A stretch of 64,000 nucleotides of DNA from an uncultured Ruminococcus sp. GTDB taxonomy: Bacteria; Bacillota; Clostridia; Oscillospirales; Acutalibacteraceae. The stretch covers positions 124,001-188,000 of the forward strand of contig CAJFNC010000001.1 of NCBI GenBank assembly GCA_904393835.1, written 5' to 3'. Under the pieces are notes generated by a model. That model did no database searches. It worked only from the letters and a program-made list of their open reading frames with translations, and had not been told where the DNA came from. The first letter of the stretch is position 1; every line of letters starts with the position of its first letter. Of this stretch, positions 1 to 8,261 are shown in pieces. The position numbers and the translations under genes are program-made.

Positions 1-1331
1 TCAACGTCGGTCATCCCGAAATTGACGAAAAGAAGATGATGGTTTCCGTTTTAAAGGCAATCCAGAGCGTGTGCGACGCTCCGCTTCAGATTGACTCCAC
101 AAAGCCCGACGTGCTTGAGGCGGGACTCAGATACTACAACGGCAAGCCTATTGTAAACTCGGTCAACGGCGAGGAAAAAAGCCTCAGTTCCGTTTTGCCG
201 CTTGTAAAAAAATACGGTGCGTCGGTTGTAGGTCTTACCCTCGATGAAAACGGTATTCCCAAGTCAGCGGACGGAAGATTTGAAATAGCGAAACGCATTG
301 TAGAGAGAGCCGAAGCGCTCGGCATTGACCGCAGGGACGTTTATATAGACTGCCTTACGCTTACCGTTTCGGCAGAGCAGGACGCCTGCCGTGAAACTCT
401 CGGGGCTTTGCACAGGGTAAAAACCGAACTTGGTTGCAAAACCTGCTTAGGCGTTTCAAATATTTCTTTCGGACTACCTAACAGAGAGCTTGTTACAAGG
501 ACTTTTCTCACTATGGCGTTGGAAGAGGGACTTGATTTGCCGATTATCAATCCGAACGTCGATTCGATAACGGGTGCAGTTATGGCGTACAGAGTGCTTG
601 CCGGAATCGACAAAAACTCATCGGCATTTATCGAAAAGTACAACGACGTAAAGTCCGAAGCGCCTAAGATGTCAGGCGGAAAAGACGTTGACATTTTCAC
701 TGCCGTTTACAGCGGACTTAAAACCGAGGGCGCCGAGGCGGTCAGAAAACTGCTTAAAACCGTTGACGCAATGGAAATTGTAAACACTATGCTAATTCCT
801 GCGCTCGACAAGGTTGGCGACGATTTTGAAAAAAACAAAATATTTCTGCCTCAGCTTATTCAGAGCGCAAACGCCGCTCAGGAATGCTTTGAGGTAATAA
901 AAGAGCATATTTCAAAGACAAGCGGTTCTCCCGTGAGCAAGGGAAAAATTATTCTCGCAACTGTAAAAGGCGATATTCACGATATAGGCAAGAATATCGT
1001 AAAGGTTCTTCTCGACAATTACGGCTATACAGTAGTTGACTTGGGAAGAGATGTTGACCCACAGCTTATTGTTGATACTGCCGTTGAGCAAAACATAAAA
1101 ATGATTGGACTTTCGGCTCTTATGACAACAACGCTCAAGAGTATGGAGGATACGATTAAACTTATAAGAGAAAGAAAAGAGCTGCAAAATCCCGACGGCA
1201 CAAGCAAGTGCGTTGTGTTTGTGGGCGGCGCAGTTCTTACAAAAGACTACGCTATGAAAATCGGCGCGGACTACTACTGTAAGGACGCCAAAGAAAGCGT
1301 TGATACCGCAAAATTAGTTTTTGGGGGTTGA
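1..1331 (+). CDS. metH: Cobalamin-dependent methionine synthase, C-terminal part (5' truncated by window edge)
   Basis: This is the 3' part of methionine synthase, which moves a methyl group from methyltetrahydrofolate to homocysteine through cobalamin. The frame is open from base 3 and starts inside the pterin-binding domain with NVGHPEIDEKK, so the true start lies outside the window. The pterin-binding (DHPS-like) TIM barrel comes first (IDSTKPDVLEAGL, VNSVNGEEKS). A helical cap follows, and then a B12-binding Rossmann domain with the cobalt-ligand motif GDIHDIGKNIV (DxHxxG) and GLSALMTTTLKSM. The protein ends after the B12 domain with no S-adenosylmethionine reactivation domain, as in many Clostridia, which use a separate activation protein. 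The missing N-terminus should carry the homocysteine-binding domain. The identification is secure. Confidence 0.93.
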   Translation, partial: NVGHPEIDEKKMMVSVLKAIQSVCDAPLQIDSTKPDVLEAGLRYYNGKPIVNSVNGEEKSLSSVLPLVKKYGASVVGLTLDENGIPKSADGRFEIAKRIVERAEALGIDRRDVYIDCLTLTVSAEQDACRETLGALHRVKTELGCKTCLGVSNISFGLPNRELVTRTFLTMALEEGLDLPIINPNVDSITGAVMAYRVLAGIDKNSSAFIEKYNDVKSEAPKMSGGKDVDIFTAVYSGLKTEGAEAVRKLLKTVDAMEIVNTMLIPALDKVGDDFEKNKIFLPQLIQSANAAQECFEVIKEHISKTSGSPVSKGKIILATVKGDIHDIGKNIVKVLLDNYGYTVVDLGRDVDPQLIVDTAVEQNIKMIGLSALMTTTLKSMEDTIKLIRERKELQNPDGTSKCVVFVGGAVLTKDYAMKIGADYYCKDAKESVDTAKLVFGG

Positions 1332-1334
1332 TTT

Positions 1335-2387
1335 GTGAGTTCGACTTTGCGTAAAAAAGAGGATAGCTCAATAGATATCGTAAAATTTATTAGCTCTTTT
1401 CTTATTGTATCAATACATTCATCTCCTTTTGAAGATTATTCTGCTACTTTTAATTATTATTTTGAAAATGTTTTTGCAAGAATAGCAGTTTGCTTGTTTT
1501 TTGTCATTACAGGTTATTATTTTTTTAAGGGGATAGATTTTGAAAACGGTAAAATAAAAAAATCAAAGGAAAATAAACAAAGATTATTTAAATATGTAAG
1601 TCGAATACTTATTTTATATGTTGTTTGGTCTTTAATTTATTTAGTATGGATGATTCCCGAATGGTATAACACCGGATGGTTGTCGCTTATGGCTTTTATT
1701 GATTTTGGAATAAGCTTTTTATTAAATTCCGGCTATTATCACTTGTGGTTTTTGCTAGGCTTGATATATGCAATACCGATAATGTATTTTTTGTTAAGAT
1801 TTATAAGGTTAAAGTACTTTGTTGTGCTGAGTTTTTTAATTTATATTTTTGGTATGTTATCAAATACATACTCTTTTATCGGATTGCCTACCAATAAATA
1901 CATACAAATGCTTTATGAATCAGTCCCTATATTAAATACGGTGATATTTGTAGTAATACCGCTTTTGTGTATTTCGATTATTGCTCAAAAAATCAATTTG
2001 CCATCAAGGGTTTACGGTGTTTTATCTGTATTGTTTTTGATATTGTATTCCTGCGAAGCAATGTACTTGTATGGAATTACAAAAGGTGAGTGTAGTTATA
2101 CATACATAATTGTATTTACAATACCGGCAACTTTGTTTACATTTTTATTTCTGAAATCATTAAAATGTAATATAAATAACGGTTATTTTTTGAGAAAAAC
2201 AAGCTCGTTAATATACTGTGTTCACCCACTTATAATTAATATTATTCATTTGTGTTTTGGCGAAAACACACTGAATTCAACTTTAGAATATTTAATTGTG
2301 GCAATTCTGTCAATGCTGTTAAGCGCAATGATTTTTTGTCTGTATAAAAAATTTAAGTTTTGCAAGTTTTTAAAATATTTTATGTGA
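1335..2387 (+). CDS. Membrane acyltransferase, acyltransferase-3 family
   Basis: A polytopic membrane protein of 350 residues with about ten hydrophobic segments. The N-terminal pattern (SIDIVKFISSFLIVSIHSSP, then a run ending FFVITGYYFF) is the signature of acyltransferase family 3, whose members O-acetylate surface polysaccharides and peptidoglycan. The conserved histidine is in SIHSS and the usual C-terminal YCVHPLII segment is present. The start is GTG, three bases after the metH stop, with GGGGG at 1323-1327 as ribosome site. The gene is strikingly AT-rich next to metH and resembles the polysaccharide genes that begin 2.2 kb downstream, so it may be an outlying member of that locus. The acceptor is unknown. 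Confidence 0.82.
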   Translation: MSSTLRKKEDSSIDIVKFISSFLIVSIHSSPFEDYSATFNYYFENVFARIAVCLFFVITGYYFFKGIDFENGKIKKSKENKQRLFKYVSRILILYVVWSLIYLVWMIPEWYNTGWLSLMAFIDFGISFLLNSGYYHLWFLLGLIYAIPIMYFLLRFIRLKYFVVLSFLIYIFGMLSNTYSFIGLPTNKYIQMLYESVPILNTVIFVVIPLLCISIIAQKINLPSRVYGVLSVLFLILYSCEAMYLYGITKGECSYTYIIVFTIPATLFTFLFLKSLKCNINNGYFLRKTSSLIYCVHPLIINIIHLCFGENTLNSTLEYLIVAILSMLLSAMIFCLYKKFKFCKFLKYFM

Positions 2388-2473
2388 CCAATTAATGGTG
2401 CAAATAATTAAAAAATTATGCCAAATTTATGATTATAAAAACATTGGCTTTACCAAAAGATCTTGGGATAATA

Positions 2474-2515
2474 AAAAAGCATGGTACTTCAAAATGTAAA
2501 AGCACCATGCTTTTT
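2474..2515 (+). terminator. Bidirectional intrinsic terminator
   Basis: A 12-bp perfect stem (arms 2474-2485 and 2504-2515) has an 18-base loop, an A-run in the 5' arm and a T-run in the 3' arm. It lies between the convergent acyltransferase and metallophosphoesterase genes and can stop transcription from either side. Confidence 0.8.
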
Positions 2516-2526
2516 GCTTGTGTTAC

Positions 2527-3372
2527 TTAGTTTACATCAATGACCGCAATTTCGGCACAGTCGTTTATTCTTGGTATCGGATTTGAAATTCCGAGGCCGC
2601 TCGATATAATCATTGTTGTACCTCCAAACTTAAATTCTCCCTTATCATAGGTGGGAAAAAAGCCCTGATTCGGAGCAAATAATCCGCCGACAAACGGGAT
2701 TCTGATCAATCCTCCATGGGTGTGTCCGCACAAAACCAAATCAACATCGGAATCGGTTACCATATCCTTTATATATTCGGGTTGGTGATGGAGCAAAATG
2801 GCAAAATTTTGCTTTGACTCTTCTTTAAATTCATCCCAATAGTAACGGTTGTCGTTGTTGTAATCGGGAGCGTCATATTCATAGTACGGATAATCAGTAA
2901 GTCCGCCGATTAAAACGGTTTCGCCGTCCTTTTTAAATCTTATCGTAGCGTTGTCAAGCAATACCGCGCCTGTTGAGGTTATGTCTGCTTTAAAATCAAG
3001 TTTATCTTGCAGGTTACGTTCATGGTTGCCGAGTATGCAGTAGGTCGGGGCAATTTCGGAAAGCTCGGTTAAAAGCTCTTTCATAACGCTGTCATCGTCA
3101 AAATATCTGATTACCATATCTCCGCCGACGGCTATAAAGTCGGGGTTTTCCTGTTTAATTTTTTCAACGAGATTTTCATTATTTTTTCCAAACTCTTTAT
3201 TGTGTAAATCCGAAATAAAAACAAAATGTAAATCGGTATTTATCTTATCGGTTTTTATGCTGTAGTGTGTTTTATCAATGTGAACGCTGCAGTAAACGGC
3301 ATTGCAGATTATAAGAATCGGAATTAAAAAAATAATTGCAATAATGATGAAAAATTGCTTTTTATATTTCAA
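2527..3372 (-). CDS. Membrane-anchored metallophosphoesterase (YkuE-like)
   Basis: A calcineurin-like metallophosphoesterase of 281 residues. A hydrophobic N-terminal segment (about residues 6-28) should anchor it in the membrane with the catalytic domain outside. The metal-binding motifs appear in order: FISDLHNKEFG, GGDMV, LGNHERN, LLHHQPEY and LCGHTHGG. These match the YkuE/LpxH-like branch; some relatives cleave UDP-diacylglucosamine or related pyrophosphates, but the substrate cannot be read from sequence. The start is TTG at 3372, with AAGGAG nine bases upstream, and it has its own promoter divergent from the polysaccharide operon. Confidence 0.85.
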   Translation of the reverse strand: MKYKKQFFIIIAIIFLIPILIICNAVYCSVHIDKTHYSIKTDKINTDLHFVFISDLHNKEFGKNNENLVEKIKQENPDFIAVGGDMVIRYFDDDSVMKELLTELSEIAPTYCILGNHERNLQDKLDFKADITSTGAVLLDNATIRFKKDGETVLIGGLTDYPYYEYDAPDYNNDNRYYWDEFKEESKQNFAILLHHQPEYIKDMVTDSDVDLVLCGHTHGGLIRIPFVGGLFAPNQGFFPTYDKGEFKFGGTTMIISSGLGISNPIPRINDCAEIAVIDVN

Positions 3373-3418
3373 GAAAGTTAACTCCTTTTTCTATATTTTG
3401 GCATTAGATATTATCTGT

Positions 3419-3447
3419 ATTTTATAGTATAAATATATACTTGTCAA
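3419..3447 (-). promoter_or_regulatory. Sigma-A type promoter for the metallophosphoesterase
   Basis: On the minus strand TTGACA (3447-3442) and TAAAAT (3424-3419) are separated by exactly 17 bases, about 45 bases before the TTG start. The -35 box is consensus. Confidence 0.7.
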
Positions 3448-3521
3448 TTCTCATTAACAATTACTGTTTAATTGTAAAAATATATATAATTGTAATATTT
3501 GTTGTTATACCAAGAAGTCAG

Positions 3522-3549
3522 TTGAAATAAATCGAAAAAGGTGTATAAT
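3522..3549 (+). promoter_or_regulatory. Promoter of the polysaccharide operon
   Basis: TTGAAA (3522-3527) and TATAAT (3544-3549) with a 16-base spacer lie 47 bases before the first gene. No other strong promoter was seen until 31.6 kb, so this may drive the whole run of same-strand genes, although internal promoters cannot be excluded. Confidence 0.7.
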
Positions 3550-3595
3550 ATTTATGGATATATTTAAATGAAAATAATTTTGCAAGGGGAGCATT

Positions 3596-4354
3596 ATGGA
3601 TTTAAAAATCAGAAATAAAAATGTGCTTATTGTGGGAGCAAGTAAAGGTATAGGAAAAGGTATAGCGCTCGCGTTCGCGGCCGAGGGCGCTAAGATAACC
3701 GCTGTCGCCAGAACCAAAGAACTTATGGAAGAAGTGCGAAATGAGGCTCTTGCTCTCGGATGCCCAAAATTTGATTATGTAATTGAAGATATTATGAAGT
3801 GTGATACCCAGGCTTTTGCACAGAGTTTGATTGATAAGTTTGGTGAATTTGACATTGTAGTGCATAATGTCGGCGGTTCTCTTATCAGCAGAAATCCACT
3901 TGGAGGAGCCGAAGAGTGGAACTATGCGCTTAAATTTAATGCAGTAGCTTCTATTGATATGAACAGTGTTCTTATTCCTCCGATGCAAAAAAAGGGATGG
4001 GGCCGCGTTATTCAGATTTCATCAATTTCCGCAAAAATGCTGAGAGGTAATCCTCTTTATGCTTCTGCAAAGGCTTTTCTTGACGCTTATGTAACAACTG
4101 TAGGACGTGCGCTTGCTCCGGACGGAGTTGTGCTTTGTTCGGTTCAGCCGGGAGCGGTTGCTTTCCCGGGAAGTTATTGGGACAACTACACCAGGACAGA
4201 TCCCGCAAGATGTGAGGATTTTCTCAGGCATCACCAGGGCATAAACAGATTTGGAACGCCGAAAGAAATTGCGAATGTTGTGTTGTTTATGGCAAGCGAG
4301 CAGTCTTCGTTTATGCCGTCTGCAATTGTGCCGGTTGACGGTGCGAATATGTAA
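3596..4354 (+). CDS. SDR-family oxidoreductase heading the polysaccharide operon
   Basis: A classical short-chain dehydrogenase/reductase of 252 residues. The NAD(P)-binding motif is GASKGIGKGIA near the N-terminus. NVGG is the second cofactor motif, the catalytic serine is in ISSISAK, and the YxxxK motif is YASAK. The C-terminus (PVDGANM) matches the 3-oxoacyl-ACP reductase/gluconate dehydrogenase type. In this position it more likely reduces or oxidises a sugar or sugar-derived intermediate than a fatty acid. The split transketolase four genes downstream makes a joint sugar-modifying role possible, but that is inference. AGGGGAG precedes the ATG. Confidence 0.85.
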   Translation: MDLKIRNKNVLIVGASKGIGKGIALAFAAEGAKITAVARTKELMEEVRNEALALGCPKFDYVIEDIMKCDTQAFAQSLIDKFGEFDIVVHNVGGSLISRNPLGGAEEWNYALKFNAVASIDMNSVLIPPMQKKGWGRVIQISSISAKMLRGNPLYASAKAFLDAYVTTVGRALAPDGVVLCSVQPGAVAFPGSYWDNYTRTDPARCEDFLRHHQGINRFGTPKEIANVVLFMASEQSSFMPSAIVPVDGANM

Positions 4355-4371
4355 TGATATTGAGGTAGGGT

Positions 4372-5031
4372 ATGAAACGACTTTTTGATATATTAGCCAG
4401 CGGTTTTGGATTGATTTTATTGTCGCCGGTTTTTTTGATTATGTCAATAGTAATAACTTTCGACAGCCCGGGAGGAGTTTTTTTCAGAGGCCCGAGAGTG
4501 GGCAAGAACGGAAAAGTTTTCAGAATTTTTAAATTTCGCTCAATGTTAAAGGACTGTGAGGGTAAAGGAAAGTGGAATGTCGGCGATAATGATAACCGCA
4601 TTACAAAGACGGGACATTTTCTGAGAAAGACAAAGCTTGATGAAATTCCACAACTTATTAATGTTTTTTTGGGAAATATGAGCTTTGTAGGACCAAGACC
4701 TGAGCTTCAGATTTATGTGGATATGTATAGTGATGAGGAAAAGAAAATTTTAGATTTAAAGCCGGGTATTACAGATTATGCAAGTATGGTAAATATTGCG
4801 CAATTTGAAACCTTTACAAAGGCTGTTGACCCGGATGAGGCGTATCTAAAATATATCCGTCCTCTAAAACTTAAACTTCAGCTTTATTACCGAGATAATA
4901 ATTCCTTTTTTGGAGATATAAGAATTATTTTCTGGACGATTTACAAAGTACTTACTCATTCGAATAAACTTCCTAAAGAGATAAATTCTATTGTAGAGGA
5001 ACATAAAAAATATGTTGAGAATATAACTTGA
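4372..5031 (+). CDS. Initiating sugar-phosphate transferase (polyprenyl-phosphate glycosyl-1-phosphate transferase)
   Basis: This enzyme moves a sugar-1-phosphate from a UDP-sugar to undecaprenyl phosphate and so starts repeat-unit assembly on the inner membrane face. At 219 residues it is the short form, with one membrane-inserted helix (FDILASGFGLILLSPVFLI) and the catalytic domain. Family motifs are GPRVGKNGKVF, FKFRSM, KTKLDEIPQL and SFVGPRPEL; the catalytic Asp-Glu pair is in LDEIP. It is of the EpsL/WbaP catalytic-domain type. The sugar is unknown, but the dehydratase at 31.7 kb makes a UDP-4-keto-6-deoxy-HexNAc derivative plausible. It sits 17 bases after the SDR gene. Confidence 0.9.
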   Translation: MKRLFDILASGFGLILLSPVFLIMSIVITFDSPGGVFFRGPRVGKNGKVFRIFKFRSMLKDCEGKGKWNVGDNDNRITKTGHFLRKTKLDEIPQLINVFLGNMSFVGPRPELQIYVDMYSDEEKKILDLKPGITDYASMVNIAQFETFTKAVDPDEAYLKYIRPLKLKLQLYYRDNNSFFGDIRIIFWTIYKVLTHSNKLPKEINSIVEEHKKYVENIT

Positions 5032-5059
5032 CGGGACAACCTATTTTGGAGAAACTTTA

Positions 5060-6184
5060 ATGATAATTTATTGGTCAATGATTCTGTGGGTGCCGATAAT
5101 CTACTTTTTTTATACTGCAAATAATAAAGAGGCGGTAAAGCTTACAGATTATAATATAAACCGGGGAATACAGTATAAAATTCCAATGTCATACGCAATC
5201 GTAGTTTTTGCATATTTCATATTTTGGATAGGTATGAGAACATATGTAGCAGATACTTCGGCATATATTAATACTTTTAATAATATATCCAGTGATTTTT
5301 CTTACGGTTGGAGCCAGATTGACTGGGACGGTAAACGACCTGGGTTTGATATATTTAATTTGTTTTTTAAATGTTTTATATCTCAAGATTTTCATTGGTG
5401 GCTGATGTTTATTGCCATAGTGAGCGGATTGTGTTTAATGTCTGTATTAAGACGGTATTCCGTTGACTTCTTTTACAGCTCGTTTTTATTTATGGCAATG
5501 CAGACATTTGTATGGATGTTAAACGGTATGCGCCAATTTATTTGCGTATCAATCCTTTTTGCCTGCTGTAACTGGATTAAAGAAGGCAGGATAGTTAAAT
5601 TTATTATTGTTGTTTTGCTTTTATCCACCGTTCATTTGACTGCTATTATGATGATACCTGTTTATTTTGTAGTCAGGGCTGAACCGTGGAGTCGAAGAAT
5701 AGCGCTGTTTATAGCAGCAATAGTATTAATATGCATCTTTTCAGAGCCGTTTTTCAGCGGCGTTGACAGTGCACTCGGAAATACGGCGTATGCAGGCGCA
5801 ACAAATCAGTTTGAGGAGGACGACGGTGTTAATCCGCTTAGAGTATTATTTTATGCAATTCCTCCGATTATTGCTTTCTGGAAAAGAGAAGAGATAAAGC
5901 TTTATTACGATAAACTCCCTATGCTTAAGATGAGTATAAATATGTCATTGGCGGCATTTTGTCTTTATTTAGTAGGTATGTTTACAAGTGGAATACTTAT
6001 CGGAAGGTTGCCTGTATATTGTGACATTTATAACTTACTTTTGATACCGTATATTTTTCATACGGCTTTTAAAGGAACAGATCGTAAAATTTTAATTATT
6101 TTATATACTATTTTACTTTTGATTTATTTTTATTTTAACATCAGGGGTATGAATTATGTAAGCGACCTTACGGGGACTATATAG
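5060..6184 (+). CDS. EpsG-family membrane protein, probable polysaccharide polymerase
   Basis: A 374-residue protein with about ten membrane segments. The loop motif ADTSAYINTF after the second helix, followed by a PGFDIFN-like stretch, is typical of the EpsG family (also called EpsG/Wzy-like), thought to polymerise repeat units outside the membrane. It directly follows the initiating transferase, a usual place for a polymerase in Firmicutes exopolysaccharide operons. No other Wzy candidate was seen in the locus. Family assignment rests on the motif and topology. Confidence 0.78.
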   Translation: MIIYWSMILWVPIIYFFYTANNKEAVKLTDYNINRGIQYKIPMSYAIVVFAYFIFWIGMRTYVADTSAYINTFNNISSDFSYGWSQIDWDGKRPGFDIFNLFFKCFISQDFHWWLMFIAIVSGLCLMSVLRRYSVDFFYSSFLFMAMQTFVWMLNGMRQFICVSILFACCNWIKEGRIVKFIIVVLLLSTVHLTAIMMIPVYFVVRAEPWSRRIALFIAAIVLICIFSEPFFSGVDSALGNTAYAGATNQFEEDDGVNPLRVLFYAIPPIIAFWKREEIKLYYDKLPMLKMSINMSLAAFCLYLVGMFTSGILIGRLPVYCDIYNLLLIPYIFHTAFKGTDRKILIILYTILLLIYFYFNIRGMNYVSDLTGTI

Positions 6185-6223
6185 ATATATTCATCTTTTA
6201 AAGCTAAAGGGGATTTTGAACAT

Positions 6224-7252
6224 ATGCAACAGAGTAAAAAAATGGAGTTTATAAATTATGGATATTCTATAGGCGCAATTTTAGTTGTATTGGGTCATTC
6301 TACTCCGACAGGCACATCAGATTTACCCTTGTTTATTGATGATATAAGGACTTTCATATATTGTTTTCATATGCCACTGTTTTTCTTTATAGCCGGTTTT
6401 TTGCTTAAATATACAACGAATTTAAATAAAAAGCCATATGGCTTATTTATAAAAAACAAGATGATTAAATTTTTAACTCCGTATATTGTTTTTACATTGA
6501 TAGGCTTTATTCCAAAGGTTTTACTTTCAAACTTTGTTAATGATGAGGTAGGTTTAAATTTTTACTATTTTATTCAGTCATTCTTTAATCCGAGATTAAA
6601 TGTTTGGGGACATTTTTGGTTTTTGCCTACATTGCTCATTATATATTTTGTTTCGTATCTGTTGCTTATTGCTTATAAAAATAAAGCGGTATATGCTATT
6701 GTAATAATAGGAGCGGTTGTACTTGCGTTATTTCCGATACAGACGGATTGGTTCGCGGTCAAAGATATATGCGGCCAGCTGATATATTTTTGTATAGGAA
6801 TACTGTTGTGTGATTTTATAGTAAGTAAAAGAAATCAATTTTTCAAACTCCCGATTGCCGTAATAACTTCTGTTGTTGCCATATTTATTTTTGTTTGTTT
6901 TAAAAATCGTTTTTATATTGAAAAAGACGCCGTAACTAATTTAATTTCCGCGGCAATTGCTCTTCTTATGCTGTATTCGGTATTTTATTTATCGGTTAAA
7001 TTTGAGAAAATAGATTTTAAACCTTTAAAACACCTGAACGGCAAGACTTTTTCAATTTATATTGTGTCGTGGCCGTGTCAAGCGGCAGCGGAAATATTAT
7101 TGAACCGAATTCTAGGTTTGCATTGGTACATAGTGCTTCCTTCAATGTTCGCGGCAGGACTTTTTATTCCGTTGACAGTTGTTTATATTTACGGTAAGTT
7201 TAAGTGTCATCCCAAGTTTATAAATCTTTTGCTTGGCACTAATATAACATAG
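6224..7252 (+). CDS. Membrane acyltransferase, acyltransferase-3 family
   Basis: A 342-residue polytopic protein with the acyltransferase-3 start (INYGYSIGAILVVLGHSTP) and the following CFHMPLFFFIAGFL motif. The GHS histidine is the likely catalytic base region. It resembles the OafA/WecH-type enzymes that O-acetylate sugars of a polysaccharide. The nearby GTs and flippase suggest that its acceptor is a lipid-linked or nascent repeat unit. ATG at 6224 has AAGGGG upstream. It is one of three intact members of this family in the window (the others at 1335 and 23914) plus a remnant at 30112. Confidence 0.83.
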   Translation: MQQSKKMEFINYGYSIGAILVVLGHSTPTGTSDLPLFIDDIRTFIYCFHMPLFFFIAGFLLKYTTNLNKKPYGLFIKNKMIKFLTPYIVFTLIGFIPKVLLSNFVNDEVGLNFYYFIQSFFNPRLNVWGHFWFLPTLLIIYFVSYLLLIAYKNKAVYAIVIIGAVVLALFPIQTDWFAVKDICGQLIYFCIGILLCDFIVSKRNQFFKLPIAVITSVVAIFIFVCFKNRFYIEKDAVTNLISAAIALLMLYSVFYLSVKFEKIDFKPLKHLNGKTFSIYIVSWPCQAAAEILLNRILGLHWYIVLPSMFAAGLFIPLTVVYIYGKFKCHPKFINLLLGTNIT

Positions 7253-7325
7253 TAAATAGGATAACGCGCTGCTTGATTTGATAAAAGCAAAGCTTTGAAA
7301 ATTTTGAATTAAGGGGAAAGAAAAT

Positions 7326-8261
7326 ATGACAAGCAAAGAACTTGCGTGGCTTATAAGACGCCACGGAATTGAAATGACGCATTTGTCGGGCGGAAGCCAC
7401 ATAGGTGCGATTTTATCGGTTGCGGATATTATGGGTGTTCTCTATACCGATATTTTGAAATTTGACAGTAAAAATCCCGATTGGGACGGCAGAGACCGAT
7501 TTATTCTGAGTAAAGGTCACGCGGGCGCTTCGGTTTACGCGGCTATCGCTGAAAACGGTTTTTTCCCTGTTGAAGAACTAAAAACTCACTATGCCGACGG
7601 CAGCCGCCTTTCGGGTCATGTTTCGCACCATTTGCCGGGAATTGATTTTTCAACGGGTTCGCTCGGACACGGATTGCCGGTCGCGGCGGGCAGAGCTCTT
7701 GCGGGCAAGCAGGATAAAAAGAATTTTCGTTCGTTTGTCGTTATGGGCGACGGCGAGTGCAATGAGGGCTCTGTTTGGGAGGCGGCTGAATTTGCAAATC
7801 ACTACAAGCTTGACAACCTCGTTGCGATTGTTGACCACAACCATATGCAGAGCCTTGATTACTGCAACAACACGCTTGAGGTTGATATGGCAAAGCGCTG
7901 GAGCGGCTTTGGCTGGAATGTAATTGAGGTTGACGGTCACAATCACGATGAGTTGAGAGCTGCCTTGAAAGACACTTCAAATTCCGAACACAAGCCTACG
8001 GTAGTTATTGCCCACACCGTAAAGGGCAAGGGTGTTCCGTTTATGGAAATGGATATATTGTGGCATTACAGATTTCCCCACGACGGTTGGGAGTACAACT
8101 GTGCGGTAAACGAGCTTCACAAGAGCAAACCGGAGGAGGTTGTTGATCCTTATACTCCAAACGGTTGTCCCGAAACAAAGGCTGAGCCCGAAAAAGGCGA
8201 CCACACGGTTTCGGAAACATATCACCCCACTTATTACAAGAGGGAGGTTGAGCATAGATGA
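7326..8261 (+). CDS. Transketolase, N-terminal (ThDP-binding) subunit
   Basis: A 311-residue half-transketolase. It has the thiamine diphosphate motif starting GDGECNEGSVWEA and ending VAIVDHN (GDG to N), the substrate-site pattern LSGHVSHHLPGIDFSTGSL and DRFILSKGHAG. Split transketolases of this size are common in anaerobes, where they shuttle two-carbon units between ketoses and aldoses. Its stop overlaps the start of the C-terminal subunit gene by four bases (ATGA), so the pair is translationally coupled. Location inside a polysaccharide operon suggests a dedicated sugar-precursor role instead of the general pentose phosphate pathway, but this is inference. Confidence 0.92.
   Translation: MTSKELAWLIRRHGIEMTHLSGGSHIGAILSVADIMGVLYTDILKFDSKNPDWDGRDRFILSKGHAGASVYAAIAENGFFPVEELKTHYADGSRLSGHVSHHLPGIDFSTGSLGHGLPVAAGRALAGKQDKKNFRSFVVMGDGECNEGSVWEAAEFANHYKLDNLVAIVDHNHMQSLDYCNNTLEVDMAKRWSGFGWNVIEVDGHNHDELRAALKDTSNSEHKPTVVIAHTVKGKGVPFMEMDILWHYRFPHDGWEYNCAVNELHKSKPEEVVDPYTPNGCPETKAEPEKGDHTVSETYHPTYYKREVEHR

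Noticed and set aside
2395..2499. A 34-codon plus-strand frame after the first acyltransferase.
   Set aside because: Its 3' end lies inside the terminator hairpin and it has no ribosome site.
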